DNA of 64,000 nucleotides, from NCBI GenBank assembly GCA_900708905.1, contig CAADRB010000056.1, positions 316,187 through 380,186 of the forward strand. The letters are read 5' to 3'. Both the position numbers and the translations under genes were made by a program. Source of the DNA: Hymenolepis diminuta (taxonomy: Eukaryota; Platyhelminthes; Cestoda; Cyclophyllidea; Hymenolepididae). How positions within the stretch are numbered: the first letter of the stretch is position 1; each line of letters begins with the position of its first letter. The notes beneath the pieces are model-generated. The model was not told where the DNA came from. It worked only from the letters and a program-made list of their open reading frames with translations, and ran no database searches. Positions 12,201 through 27,200 of the stretch are shown piece by piece.

Positions 12201-15200
12201 TGTTGATGAATTCAATGACTACGGTGACGTGGATGTTGAAACAATGATCCAATACACGAACGACGTCCGTGTGGTATTCAAACGCCTTTCAGAAGCAGAG
12301 ACAGTCCGTAAATGGATAAATAAAGAGGAGACTCTCTACCAAATTCCCATTTCACCATTTACTGGAATTGAGGAAATCAAATCCTTGGCAGAGCCTTTCA
12401 TGAAACTCTTTACTATTGTCGTGAAGTATTGCAAATCAGAAAGAAAGTAAGTAATTGGTTCATTCCCTTTCGTAATTAATGGTTTGAGTCATTTGGGAAA
12501 ATATTCGAATGCTTTTTTCATTTTGATTAAGATTAACTTTAAAGGCTTTTGAAGGTCGTTATTAAGTAAATTTTTTGTGTTAATTTGTCCATGGAAAAAA
12601 AATATTCTAATAGGGAATAATATTTATTTATTTAAAGGATACAAATAACACAAAAAGATGCATAACTTTCACATTTTCACATATTGTAGGGACTTGTCTG
12701 CGTGATTTTTTAATTACCTTGTGACATTCTTTTCCATCTTTTTCTTGCAATGCTCTTTCAAAAGTCAAATTCAGAGGGGAATTCAATTCAATGCTCTTCA
12801 ATTCATAGAATAGTCTTGCATTTGAAATTGTAACGTATTAGTACTGCGTACGAAACCCAGACGACCCCAGGTAGAAAATGTCTGGTCTAGTACAGAGTTT
12901 ATTACTATGTCAATTACAACTAATTAGATAACTAGTTATAAGATCACACTTCATTTTGGAATCCAAAAGTCGATGTTCCAGCCATAGAGGAAGAAGGAAA
13001 CACAAATCCTCGTTGTTATTAGCGAAACTTATTACGACCCATTCCGAAATCCTTGTAATTCTTATTAATTCACATAAACAACTTAAGGGATAAGCGTTAG
13101 TTTCAAAAATAATGAGAAGAAAGCATAAAATAAAATATTAATTTCGTCAAGGAAAAACATATAATAATTTTTATAATTGTATTTCCACCTTGACACTTCA
13201 GTTCCATGCAAGCAAAAATGTTTCGGTTTCCTCCAAATCTAGAATTGTTCTGATTAGATATCTTTTAAATTGAAGCCACTAAACATCATACAAATGTCAT
13301 CATATGATTTTAGAAACAATTATTTATCCTCTTTAAACCTATTATCTTTACTATTGCTACTCCTACTGCATTGAACGATGCTCAAATTACCGATTTTTTA
13401 TTTCAGGTGGCTGTATGGAGAGTTTAGTAAGTTGGACGTAGAGAACATTGAAGAGGAAGTAGAGGACATATCTCGTGAACTCTTCCGCTTGCAGAAAATC
13501 TTCACCAATAGATGGAAGAAATTGCTGATGGAAGCCGACGAGAGAGAGCGGGAGAGAATCGAGCGTCTGCGTCGTAGAAAGGAATCATCTGCTTCTATAG
13601 GTCAAGGCGAACAGCAACAAGAACTTTCTGCGCTTACTAGGAAATTTTCATTAGAATCGGAAATGCCAGAAGTTAAAGCTCCTTCGGCCCTACAGATAAT
13701 CTCCAATATGCTTGAAAGAGTGAATAAGTTCAAGGAAGTGATTCCAGTCATTCGAATCCTCTGTAATCCTGGAATGCGTCAACGTCACTGGGATGTAATG
13801 TCTAGGATTGCTAATCGTGATCTCACTCCAGATAGCGGTACCTCACTGTCCAAAATGCTTCAGCTCAATCTTGAACCTTTCATGGATCAATTTGAGGGTA
13901 TTTCTGTGGGAGCTAGCAAAGAACATACACTGGAAGTGAATCTTCTGAGAATGAGGGATGACTGGAAGGACGTCTGCTTTAATCTGACCCCTTATCGAGA
14001 ACTCGGAGTATCAATTCTGGCTTCAGTGGACGATATTCAACAGCAGTTGGATGATCAAATTATTAAAACGCAAACAATGAGGGGTTCACCGTATATTAGA
14101 CCATTTGAGTCGCTGTTGAAGGTAAGTAAACGCCGGAGATTGAAATCAACGCTTGTGCTTCGCATTCTAAAGTGATTTCCGATGTTTTAGAAATGGGAAG
14201 AGCAACTCCTGCGCACGCAGAATACCATCGAAAGTTGGTTAGCAATGCAAGCAAACTGGCTTTACCTGGAACCAATTTTCAGCTCGGAGGATATTATGCA
14301 GCAAATGCCTGAGGAAGGACGATTATTCGTGGCTGTAGATAAAACTTATCGGGATATTATGCGTAACACTGCGCTTGATAGTCATGTTCTCAAGGTAAGA
14401 GAATTCAATAAAATTTTGAATGATCTTAAAATGGGCGTTCAATTTATGCTTAAAATATTGAAATTCAAATTTGATTGCACCGTATCAGACGAGAAAAAAC
14501 TGTGGACCCAAAGATTTAAGAAATTTCGAAAAAAGTTAAAACAGTTGTGTAAATAATGACGATCTCAAAACCGTTGAGCTTCAGATCATTTTTATCAAAG
14601 AAATTAAATAGGTTTTCAGCCTTTGACTGTTCTGATTTTAACAATGAGAGCAAGGAGTACGGTCTTGAACAAAAGTAGTCTATATGCACTATTTAAAATG
14701 GATTTATTTGAATAATGTTCTCTTAATCTTGAAACTCAATCTATTCGTTTAATTCATGCGATGGCGCGAATAAAGAAATGCTCATCTACGTTCAGTTTTG
14801 GACAGATTTAGGGATGCTGGATTTCAGACCAAAAGAGGACTCTTCTTCATAAGCACTCTTCTCTTGTCTTTTTCTTTTCTTCTATTTGACTGCATTGCAA
14901 TAAATGAAAATGCTTTCTACAGACAGGAAGTCAACACCCTATATACTTTTACAATCACCTTTTTCTATACTAGATTTTAGGACTCTATGGGTGCTCTTGG
15001 GTGTCATAGACTAATAGAAGGGTTGAAATATGCTGAGATAGAACAGTGAAACTTAGAATAGTATGTTAACTTATCCATTTTTCCTTTTATTTACATTGGT
15101 TTTTACTAAATTTATCTCCTTTGAATGACTTCTTACCATTTGTATCTCCTTTTATTATTTGTACTCGTCATGAACAAAAAACTCCTTTTCTAAGGAAAAG

Positions 15201-18200
15201 TGGGGGGGAGGGGGGGGGGAGGATTCTATTAAACAGAAGTATTCCTAAGAGTATTTTTACCATTGCATCACTGTATTTTTTCACTCTCCGAATAGGCAAC
15301 CTCGTTAGTTGGTCTTCTAGAACGTATCCGTGAAGGTAACGCACAATTCGAGAAGATTAACAAGGGTTTGAATGCATACTTGGACAAAAAGCGTCTCTTT
15401 TTCCCTCGATTCTTCTTCCTGTCCAATGACGAAATGTTAGAGATTCTCTCGGAAACCAAAGATCCTCAGCGTGTCCAACCTCATCTCAAGAAATGCTTTG
15501 AGGGGATTGCCCGACTCGAGTTTGACAAAAACCTTGAAATCAAAGCCATGTTCTCCAGCGAGAGTGAGAGAGTAGAACTTAGTATGGTATGTAAACCGAC
15601 CCTACTTAAACTTTATCAGTAGTTGAGCATAGTCATTATCAAATTTTTGTTGGCAGATTATTGATACAGCAAGCTGCAGAGGAGCTGTTGAAAAATGGCT
15701 GCTTCAAGTTCAAGATATCATGCTTCTCTCTGTTCATGACGTTATTAACGAAGCGAAAGACGTAAAATTTAAATATTTGCAATGGCGTTTAATCATTAAC
15801 TGTGTGTCAGAATCTCTGCCCATCTCTTTTAGGCGTACGATAGTGACATAAGAGATGTTTGGGTTCTGGAATGGCCAGGTCAGGTTGTGCTCTGTGTTTC
15901 TCAAATCTTCTGGACTCTTGAAGTATCTGAAGCCATTGCTTATGGTCAGGCAGAAGGTCTAGCTAACTACCGCAAACAGCTGGATTCCCAAATCGCAGCA
16001 ATTGTTAGACTTGTTCGTGGAAAACTCTCAACTCAAGAACGTATCACTCTCGGTGCTCTCGTGGTTATTGATGTTCACGCCCGGGACACTGTTCAAGCCA
16101 TGGCTGAAAGTGGGGTTACTGATGAAAATGACTTCCTGTGGCTTTCTCAGTTGAGATATTACTGGGAAGACGACAATTGCTTCGTAAGTTACTTTCAAAG
16201 TCGAATGTTTTCGTTTTTATGCAGATTCATTTTCTTAATGGTTCATTCTTTTCCTTTCCGAAAACCCGTTTGACACTTAGATTAATTTACCTTGTTGGGT
16301 TTCTATTCAGGTTCTTTATACTAACTACATTTTCTCTCCAGATTCGACTGACAAATGCAACTGTTCCTTACGCATATGAGTATCTTGGAAACTCACCACG
16401 ATTGGTTATCACTCCACTTACTGATCGATGCTACCGAACTCTGATTGGAGCTTATCATCTCCACTTGAACGGTGCTCCTGAAGGCCCAGCTGGAACAGGA
16501 AAGACAGAAACAACGAAGGATTTGGCGAAGGCACTGGCTGTTCAGTGCGTTGTTTTTAATTGTTCCGACGGCTTGGACTATATCGCTATGGGCAAGGTGA
16601 ATTAATTCAGTAAATACGATTCGTACATTGTCGTGGATACTTAGTGACTCTGATTTCTATTTTCTTTTACTTAATAGTTCTTCAAAGGACTTGCTTCTTC
16701 TGGTGCCTGGTCTTGTTTCGATGAGTTTAATCGTATTGAACTGGAAGTGTTATCCGTTATCGCTCAACAGGTAAGGCTTTTAAGATAAGTCTGTCCATTT
16801 ATTTTTAGTTGATAATTGAGAGCTAATACTCAGAGGCGGATCAATCCTAATAAAAAAATAAACAAATTATAGAGAAACTGCTGTGAAATGAGCTTCTAAT
16901 AATCTCATTTAACCTTCTAGTGTTAATGCTAACAAATGGTGACAGCTACTGTTTCTTTTTAATTTCCGACTGCTTATATATGTCCAAACTTTCATTATGT
17001 GTTAACGAAATAGAGGGAGAGCAAACCCTTTACACAGCTTATAACTCTAAAGCACTTGGAACGAGTTTAACTGAAGGCCAGATTTAACCATGCTGGAACT
17101 TTTCGAATGACTTTGTTATCTTACAGATTTTGTGTATCATCCGAGCGATCCAAGCCAATCTTGAGGTATTCGAGTTTGAAGGAACCATGCTCACTCTCAA
17201 TCCAAACTGCTATGTCTGTATTACCATGAATCCGGGATATGCCGGCCGTTCTGAGCTTCCAGACAACTTAAAGGTGAATCTGGTCAATTGATATGTTCAC
17301 TCTGAAATAATTATATTTTTAGATTCTCTTCAGACCTGTGGCTATGATGGTGCCAGATTATGCAATGATTGGTGAAATTTTACTCTATTCCTACGGTTTC
17401 ATGGATGCTCGTGTGCTTGCAGAAAAAATTGTTACTACATATCGTCTCTGCTCAGAACAGTTGTCAACCCAATCTCATTATGATTATGGAATGAGAGCTG
17501 TCAAAGCTGTTCTACAAGGTGCTGGCAACTTGAAACTACGATACCCGGAAGAAGATGAGATGATATTGGTTGGAAAAAATATTTTTGGTTAATCTAATTA
17601 CCGAATTTTACTCGTTTAATGACTCTTTCTGATTTTCAGCTTCTACGTTCGATTATGGATGTTAATTTGCCTAAGTTCCTTTCTCATGACGTCCCACTTT
17701 TCAAAGGCATTATTTCTGATCTTTTCCCTGGAGTATTTCTCCCAGAAGCAGACTACTCAGATTTCTTGAGGGAGGCTTCAGAGGTCTGCAAACGTAAGGG
17801 ACTTCAAGCTATCCCTGCGTTTACAGAAAAACTTATCCAAACTTATGAAATGATGATTGTTCGACATGGATTTATGCTCGTGGGGATGCCTCTTGGTGGA
17901 AAAACGCAAATTCTTCACACTCTAGCTGAAGTTATGACTAGTTTATCTGAAAAAGGAATTTCTGATTATGCGAGGGTATTGTATCGTACAATTAACCCAA
18001 AATCAATCACAATGGGTCAGTTATTTGGCGAATTTGATCCGGTTTCTCATGAGGTTTGTGTTGAAAAATTGTGAACTATTTTGTAATTTATGGGGGCTTA
18101 AGATGACTTGTATTTATTATGATAGTGGACAGATGGTGTAACTGCCAATACCTTCCGGGAATTTGCCAAAATGGATCCGCCGGATCGAACTTGGGTGATC

Positions 18201-21200
18201 TTTGATGGACCTATTGATACTCTTTGGATTGAGAGTATGAACACAGTGTTAGATGATAATAAGAAACTTTGCCTGATGTCTGGGGAAATCATTCAAATGT
18301 CAAAGACCATGAGTCTCATATTTGAGACTATGGACCTTCTGCAAGCTTCTGTGAGTTAATGGTCATCACTCAAGTTATTTTATTTAGAGGTACGGCTCTG
18401 ACTGTTGATCTCCTTTCAGCCAGCTACCGTTTCCCGATGTGGAATGATCTACGTTGAACCGATGGCTATGGGTTGGCGCCCTCTTGCAACGTCTTGGTTA
18501 GGCACTCTACCAGAATCTGTCTCTGGTAACAAGGGAAGACAAGAACTTCAAGATCTCTTTGAATGGCTTTTTGACCCATGTTTAGACTTCATTGACAGCA
18601 AATGTCGTCAACTAATCCCAATTAGTGCCATGTGCAGAGTCAAATCAGCACTCGATTTCCTTCAAGCTCTTATCAGTAAACCAGCGAATGAAGAAGGAGC
18701 AGCGGAAAATCGGAATCTTAAAATGTGGACGCACGCTTCTCTGCTATTCAGTGTTGTTTGGGGAATTGGTGGATGTCTAGATGAGATGGGGAGAAAAAAA
18801 TTCGATGAGTTTATCAAACCGATTCTTGCCGGAAAGGTTCCGGAGTTACCAGTTCCTCAAAGTATTGGTGGTCGATGTGATTTCCAGATGCCTGACACTG
18901 GACTTGTATATGATTATTTCTATGAAGTAAGTTGATTTTGGTTATTCACTCCCTCGAGCCTCCACAAAAATATTTTACCACTTCACTATAATGGCAATTG
19001 AACATAATGGGTTTCACGGAAGCATCAGAGTTCAGAGTTATAACTTAGCGCTAAGGACAAAAGATGGAATTAATCGAATAAATGACTGAGTGGATGAGAT
19101 TAGCGTGAACGAAGGGGAGTCTATGCACATACTGAGTAAAGAGACATGATCGATCGAAACACAGGGATTAATCAGCAAGAGAATATTTACGATCCGATAA
19201 AAGATAATGAATGAACGATGTCTGTATCTGTCGTAGCCACTTTGTAGGAAGCATAGCCTAACTAAAAATCTAGTAAGAAATATTTTATAGATAAGGTAAG
19301 ATAGGATGAAGGTCTATATCAGTAGGAAAGATAAAAAGTTTAACCAAGAAATATCACAGGGTACACCTTGCCGCATTTGTTACTTCCGTCTCAAGCAGCA
19401 TGTGTATATCTCAGGTCCTAGCTTTTCATTATGTTGGTCCCCGTATTGGCAAATGCTAGCTTTCAATTTGTGTTTGGTAGCTTACAATATCATATGAGAC
19501 TCACAAAAAGGTTAAGGGAATAAAGCCCAGCATTTGGTTCTCATTGAAAGAGACCTCTGGAGGTACATTCAAAGTGACATTTTTAAAGCTCATGATTCTT
19601 CAAATTTTCAAGCCTTGAAATAGCTTCCTGAGGTCTGTATTCAATGGTTTTATGAAATATTAAGAAATCTTAGAAAAAAAGTTCATTGATGAAATATATA
19701 ATTCTTCTTTTAATGATAGCTATTTTCATAGAGCATTTGCGTATGATAGGGAAAAATTCCCATCTCTAAATATTTATACGAATTTGAATATTCTCGTTTG
19801 TCTATTTCAGTACAATAGCCGTGGAAAATGGAAGCATTGGAACGACCTCTCTCGCGGAAGAACTAACTTCGATGGAATGGAGATTCGTGATATTATCGTG
19901 CCCACCATGGACACAGCTCGTTATCAATACCTTATCGATGTATGTTTAAAAAATAAACAACCCTTAAGTTACATTGGTGTCACTGGCACAGGAAAATCTG
20001 CTTACATTCGGGAGAAACTCATGAGAGATATAGATCTAGAGACTTACAAACCCTTCTTCATCAACTTCTCAGCTCAAACAAGCGCTAATCAAGTTCAGGA
20101 TATCATTATGTCCAAACTAGACCGTCGAAGAAGGGGGGTCTATGGTCTGCTCTACGATAAGGTAGCTACATTTTTCATCGATGATCTCAATATGCCCGCA
20201 AAAGAAGTCTATGGCGCTCAACCGCCAATTGAACTTTTGAGAACGTTCATGGACCATGGTTTTGTGTAAGCTTACTCAAAACTTGACTAGTGAATTCAAG
20301 TAAATTAGTACCGGCTTACTTTGGTGTAATTCTCATGTTCTAGATATGATCTGAATGATATGTCAAAGATTGATCTAATCAACGTTTTTATCTGCGCTGC
20401 TATGGGACCACCGGGAGGAGGTAGAAATGAGGTCACTCCAAGGTTTATGAGACACTTCCACGCCGTGTCGATGGTGCCTTTCAATGATGCTACGCTAACG
20501 AGGATATTCTCTACCCTTATGCAGACATATCTTCGGGTAAGTCGTATGCGTTGGTTTTACATGTTGAGGGATATAGTCAAAAAGATTGAGGCATCAATTT
20601 CATTTTTGTTTTTTTGATTCTCGCTTTTGTGTTCCCTGACATAGAAAGAGCACTCTTTTTCCCGTTCATTGTTTTAGAAATTCCAAATAAAGAAACGAAA
20701 AGGAAATTTGTGGATACTGTATTCTTATAAATTAAGGGCTTTGGAACTACACTCAACTTGACTAAACAACCTGATACCGAACGCCTTCCAATTTGATAAA
20801 TTTATAAGAGGGGTATTATGGGGTCTTATAGACTAAGCTCTAATTCAATCTAGCATGAATCCTAGACACTGGAAGAGTGGGTCCATTTCAGTCCAATGGA
20901 ATACAATTAAGTATGATATTAGGAAATATTGAATTGTTTTAGCGATGCTAAATCTAATTAATATAAATTTCAAGACACCAACGAGTTGATGTTAGCGACG
21001 GTTCTGAAATGTTCGCCCTTTCAACCCCGGTTACTTGCTTTTAAATACCAAGTGGTTCTTTAAACCGTCAAACGTAGCATTTGTTGTCGATCAACCGGGT
21101 TTCAGACTTCCAAAACCTAGTTTGGGCGGAACTCCTTTTTTATTAAGCCAAAATGTTTGAATTTCTTAAATGATTATAAATGATCATCTAACCTCCTCTT

Positions 21201-24200
21201 TATTTGAGTGAAGCTATTATCGAGATTCTGTAGAGGTTAAATGAATCTAAGAAAAACCAACTTCAAAAGACTGTACATCGTCTGACAGCTGTTTAGAATG
21301 AAAGGGCATCATTTAAAAAGAGGATATAGAGAATGAACAAACCCATCCAGTAATTACAAAAACAGAAGCATGTCTTAGGGAAAAAAAGGGATGGAGTTCT
21401 AAGCTAAATGAAATCAGGGAGGAGAACGTGTTTCAGTAAGTATGCCCATTGTAAAATTTAACACCCCAACGTTACTTTTAGATATCGTGCTTTCTGAGCC
21501 TATTTTGAATAGCTCACTCTGATTATTTTTCTAAATTTTAGGACCAAGAGTTCACTTCCGATTTCTTCTTAATGGGTAATGTCATGGTAGATGCAACCCT
21601 CCAAGTCTACAAGGCAGCAATCTCAAATCTTTTGCCCACCCCAGCGAAGTCGCATTATGTTTTCAATTTGCGTGACTTCAGTCGTGTTATTCTGGGCATT
21701 TGCTTGATCAAGAAGGAACAAGTCCCGAACAAGCAAACATTCATTCGTCTCTGGGTGCATGAAGTTCTCCGAGTCTTTTATGACCGTCTGACAGACGATA
21801 GTGATCGTCAATGGCTTGTGGAGTGAGTAGTAGTCATTACTCCTTATTGGAACATCGTTACTTAGAATTAGCCTTACGTATGTCAATTCAAGTCAAGCTT
21901 GAACTATTTTTTCCCATTTGAGGGGTTTCAATCGTTATAACAATAACAGATAGCCGTCGTAATAACAGATTCGCATTGATTACGACTTGTAGATTTACTG
22001 AGGTATACTATTAGCGCTTACCACTGCTTACTAGGATGTCTAAACTATGAGATTGCTAAACAGAAGTCCGGGATGGTTCAGAGTCCATCTCATAGGTGCT
22101 ACCAGCTCCAATATAATCTTATTTAGAAGTCGGAATAGTGACAAGAATGAAGAATTTGTGGATCAAGGTCAATATACCCCCCGCCGGGGGGTATATTGAC
22201 CTTGATCCCAAATTGATTATTTACGTACCCTTATGGTAAATATTGTAAATTTAATCGAAACNNNNNNNNNNNNNNNNNNNNNNNNNNNNNNNNNNNNNNN
22301 NNNNNNNNNNNNNNNNNNNNNNNNNNNNNNNNNNNNNNNNNNNNNNNNNNNNNNNNNNNNNNNNNNNNNNNNNNNNNNNNNNNNNNNNNNNNNNNNNNNN
22401 NNNNNNNNNNNNNNNNNNNNNNNNNNNNNNNNNNNNNNNNNNNNNNNNNNNNNNNNNNNNNNNNNNNNNNNNNNNNNNNNNNNNNNNNNNNNNNNNNNNN
22501 NNNNNNNNNNNNNNNNNNNNNNNNNNNNNNNNNNNNNNNNNNNNNNNNNNNNNNNNNNNNNNNNNNNNNNNNNNNNNNNNNNNNNNNNNNNNNNNNNNNN
22601 NNNNNNNNNNNNNNNNNNNNNNNNNNNNNNNNNNNNNNNNNNNNNNNNNNNNNNNNNNNNNNNNNNNNNNNNNNNNNNNNNNNNNNNNNNNNNNNNNNNN
22701 NNNNNNNNNNNNNNNNNNNNNNNNNNNNNNNNNNNNNNNNNNNNNNNNNNNNNNNNNNNNNNNNNNNNNNNNNNNNNNNNNNNNNNNNNNNNNNNNNNNN
22801 NNNNNNNNNNNNNNNNNNNNNNNNNNNNNNNNNNNNNNNNNNNNNNNNNNNNNNNNNNNNNNNNNNNNNNNNNNNNNNNNNNNNNNNNNNNNNNNNNNNN
22901 NNNNNNNNNNNNNNNNNNNNNNNNNNNNNNNNNNNNNNNNNNNNNNNNNNNNNNNNNNNNNNNNNNNNNNNNNNNNNNNNNNNNNNNNNNNNNNNNNNNN
23001 NNNNNNNNNNNNNNNNNNNNNNNNNNNNNNNNNNNNNNNNNNNNNNNNNNNNNNNNNNNNNNNNNNNNNNNNNNNNNNNNNNNNNNNNNNNNNNNNNNNN
23101 NNNNNNNNNNNNNNNNNNNNNNNNNNNNNNNNNNNNNNNNNNNNNNNNNNNNNNNNNNNNNNNNNNNNNNCGGGGGGTATATTGACCTTGATGCATATTA
23201 CGGGGGGTATATTGACCTTGATCCGAATTTGTTTACTTTAGAATATTGATAGATAGCCGACTATATTAAGGTCAATGAGTTAAACTTAATAAATAGAGTA
23301 GAATTGGCATTTAGTGAGATTTGTTAGTCACTTCGACAGATCATTGTAAGTTTGATGAATAGAACTGGCTTTTGAATCATTACCGGTGCGTTCAGATATA
23401 TCCTTAGAACCTCTTTCGAAGGTACTCCGTTCGTCTTTCCCTTACATTTAGAGGGCATTGATTACAGCGAATCTACTCCACCCCAATTCTCCTGGATCAA
23501 TTGTTAGTATAGAATGATTGACATTGCTCCCCTTGATTAGTTCGAACTTAAATACTTACTTTTTCTCTCTATATATAAGTATTTAGTTGAACTAATGGTA
23601 TTTATTAAGAAAAATATAAACATTAGTTGGTTTATTTTAAACCAGTGGTGTCAGCCCATAACAGTGTAAAACCCCTTTGGATCTTTTTTAGGTATATAAA
23701 GAACTCGATTGAGACTTCATTCAAGGAAAAGGTGAACGCGGTGTTCTCGCATCTCCTTGAGAATAGCAAGGACAATGTAAGTTAAACCAACTTTTTTAGA
23801 GCGTAACAAACTCATCTGCAGGTCACTGAAGAGACATTCCGAAGTCTCATCTTCGGTGATTTCATGGATATTGATGCACTGCTGGAGGACAGAAACTATG
23901 ATGAGGTCAAGGATATCAATGCAATGTATCCAATTGTGGAACAGTGCCTCTCAGATTATAATACTACCCACAAGAACAAGATGAACCTTGTCACCTTCAG
24001 GTTGGCTTACACCCTCAGTTATGATGTTACACGATAATTCGAATTTAATTTCAGTGTTCTACTATATCGGAGCCAGTGTGTGAAAACAATATGACGCAAA
24101 GCTGTCATCGTAATATGAGTAGATACATACTGAGACATCCTCAATGACCACTTTTAGTGATGAGCCTTTTAGACTTATTAGACAGTTTGGGTCATTCCTC

Positions 24201-27200
24201 TTTTCAAGATGTCCACATTCCTGTTATTGTTGGTGGAGATGACCGGGGGCATAGAGGTCACCCATATTCTGAGACGAAACATATTCTGAAGCCTTGAGTC
24301 GTGTCTGTAACTTATTGAGTATACTGCACAGAAAACTCCGAAGAGTACAAAGAGAATACGTCATGTCTAGATCACTTGTTTTTTTATTCTGTCAATCAAA
24401 ACTGATTAGATAGACAAACTAGAAACATTTGACGACAGGAGGAGTCAACGTTACTCAAGGCGTCCTATCTCAATTATTATTATTATCCATGATAAAGCAG
24501 AGAAATTTTACAATTTTTAATCATGGGGAGTGTCTAAACAAGAAAGGTGTTAGAAGCAATTCAGGTACTTTCAGAAAGTTTATGTGGTTAGTCGAGAATT
24601 AAAGCCATACTATATCTGGGCTCTAAAATAGTTAGGTTGTCTGCATTTTAATTTTCTTTATCGTCATTATATTGAAATTTCGGTGATATTTTTTCAAATG
24701 ATTTCGACTCTCTTTTCACATAGTTCTTGTAACAGCCATCTATTGGGCAAAAAATTTTATCAAGTTGTGGAATGTCTCCGCTTCGGTGATGCCTTGTTCG
24801 TCAATGTTCTCTCATCTCACACACGCGTTTGCAAAGAGCAGGTGACAGAGCAGACCATTCGCTTTTTCTCACACCCTTTATTTGTGGTTTTGGTGTTCTA
24901 GTAAGCGCGGAATAGATTTCTTATTAGGATTCTGCATCCAAATGGCATCCTCATTCTCACCTATCACCTACTTCGCATCTGGATTGAGCTATCTAAGCCA
25001 GGTCTTTGTATGAGAAACTTTAGCTTTTCATAACTTCGATAACTGGGAATTCAATAAAAATTTAGCAATTGTATCACATTTTGTGCAGACTTCCTCAAAC
25101 TCAAAGGCAATTTATCATGTGGTTCAACTCCGAAAGTCCGAAAAACAATGATTATTTATGTTCTGGCCTTCATTAATGAGCTATTTATGATTAGGGTTAT
25201 TTGCTAGTCCTGAAAATTCATTTTACTTAAAGAGTTACTGGAAATTACAATGGAAGAATTTTGCTCTTTAGGTACGTACTAGAGCACTTGGCTCGTATTT
25301 GTCGTGTTCTACGGGTTGCAACGGGAAATGCTCTGCTCATCGGCGTAGGCGGATCTGGACGACAGTCATTATCTCGTTTGGCCGCTGCTATGGCTGGCTA
25401 CATCGTTTTTCAACCCGAAGTTACCAAAGACTATGGCCTTGATGAGTGGAGAAATGATCTCAAGGTGACATTCTTATTCAGCTTTAACAAATCTATAAGT
25501 AATAGCCAACCGAATGCGTTTGAATAAAATGTATATTTCAGGAAGAGTGATCTAAGTAGATCTTTATCAAAGCAATTAATACGAATGGGCATAAAACCCA
25601 TAAAATGTATGAAAGATGAAAATAAGTATCAAGAAGTAAAAGGTAAAATGGTGAGGGGAGGAGACCATCTTGCCTTGACTACTCTCCTCCCACCCAGAGC
25701 GAGCGACACAAAGATGAGTATTTCCCCTGGTCTATCCAATGGCCAACTGACTTCCTGTGGTTCAGCTTCCGCATTGGTCAACTCTATATACAGTTGTATG
25801 TGCATCCGTTTGGCAAAACGGATTGCGTTGTGGCTTACAATATACTTAATCAGTGTTTTATAATCTCCAGATTTTTGTAAATATTCGTAAAGATCTATAA
25901 TTTAATTAATTAATTCAACTCAATTCATTACTTAAAAGAAATTTTCCGACTGCGGAGTAGTAGAAAAGGGCAGAGACTTCAGATACATGATCTTCTAACA
26001 ATCACTAGATCTGTCAATCTCACGAAAGCTTTGGATGTTCTAATTATTCGCTTATATTTCATTTATTTTCTAGTCATGTCTTAAGAATGCCGGAGGTCGA
26101 GGCCAGAAGACTGTCTTCCTGATGACCGACTCACAGATAAAGAACGAGACATTCCTCGAGGACATTGACAACCTACTCAACTCCGGCGAGGTACCGAACA
26201 TCTTCTCCGCAGAGGAGCGAGCAGAAGTCATAGAACTCGTTCAGTCAACCCTGGAAGCGGAAAATCGAAAGAATATTCAGTCTGGAGGTGGGCGAATTGA
26301 CATTGACTTGTCGCCCATGGCTCTCTTTGCAGCTTTTGTTAATCGATGTCGAGCCAACCTTCATATCATTATTGCATTCTCACCAATTGGAAGTGCCTTT
26401 AGAAATCGGTTGAGAATGTTCCCCTCTCTTATTAATTGCTGTACTATTGACTGGTTTAGGGTGAGTTGGCCAGTTTTTTATCAATCTATTGGAAATTTTT
26501 ATCTAAGTCCCTCAGTGATTTGTGGTATATTAGATAGGACATAAGAGATACTGATAAATATTGGTAATATATAGTGCTTTGAATTAGGGGGCAAATGGCT
26601 TTTTATTTTATTCAGAAAGAAAATTCCGTGTTAACTGGTACCGACAACCGCGACGCCGGACTGCAAAGTATGTGGTTTGTCTTGGGATAACATTTTTGCA
26701 ACCATTAGGCAATTCTTAAGTCACCCATCATTCTTATTAGCAAAAGCTGGTCCAATGGTTTGTTGATCTTTAGTGGTCAATTATATGAAAGGATTTTTTG
26801 AAAATTAAATTAATAATTATCCTCTCATGGATTCCGTTGGACCTGAGCCGGTTGTAAGCGCAGTTATATTGCAGTAGCGTCCAGGCTTTATACAATAGTA
26901 AAAGGGGAACATCGGTGTCTGAATCTTTCCAATACTCAAATATTCGTCTCTGCATTTCTAAAATGAATTCTTAAAGTTATCAGAAATAAACTCTTTAAAA
27001 TTGTTACCGTTCTTCGGAACCATAGCTTATTGCCACAAAATCGTAGATCTATTTATTAGCCGTTAGTATGTGATTTTTAACGTGGATATAAACGACTTTT
27101 AAAATCTACCAGTCTTAATTGAACCCTGTAACTGATTTGTTTCTAAACCAAGATAGTATTCGTATGAAATTTATCAATCGTTCATGTTGATTAACACAGG

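Larger units (their letters stand above)
9263..16183 (+). other. dynein tail and linker, exons 1-18
   Basis: Exons: 9263-9417, 9449-9542, 9575-9861, 9894-10052, 10091-10174, 10205-10316, 10357-10548, 10624-10780, 10823-10914, 10986-11164, 11205-11340, 11418-11543, 12112-12446, 13407-14121, 14191-14394, 15296-15586, 15657-15761, 15833-16183. They encode about 1,258 residues: a helical tail with poor sequence conservation, then the linker (DHC_N2-type), recognisable from [12 protein letters not shown] to the [15 protein letters not shown] region. The first six introns are only 30-40 bp. The splice choices at 9418 and 10317 were made to keep the frame and a GT-AG pair. The first is well supported by the 31-bp size; the second uses a weaker gtttgt donor. 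Confidence 0.8.
19811..24000 (+). other. dynein AAA3, exons 26-30
   Basis: Exons: 19811-20265, 20344-20536, 21542-21822, 23692-23776, 23822-24000. Walker A is GVTGTGKS and Walker [20 protein letters not shown], followed by [16 protein letters not shown] and [14 protein letters not shown]. The intron between 21822 and 23692 holds the first N gap and the palindromic minisatellite. The coding blocks on either side join in frame (GTG GA + G TAT), so I see no sign that an exon was lost in the gap, although an additional alternative exon there cannot be excluded. Confidence 0.88.

Noticed and set aside
22231..23249. Long open frames on both strands across the first N run
   Set aside because: They are open only because N codons contain no stops; the real flanks are a satellite repeat.
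25585..25863. Plus-strand frame of 92 codons in dynein intron 31
   Set aside because: No motif, does not resemble a neighbouring exon, and inclusion would disrupt AAA4.
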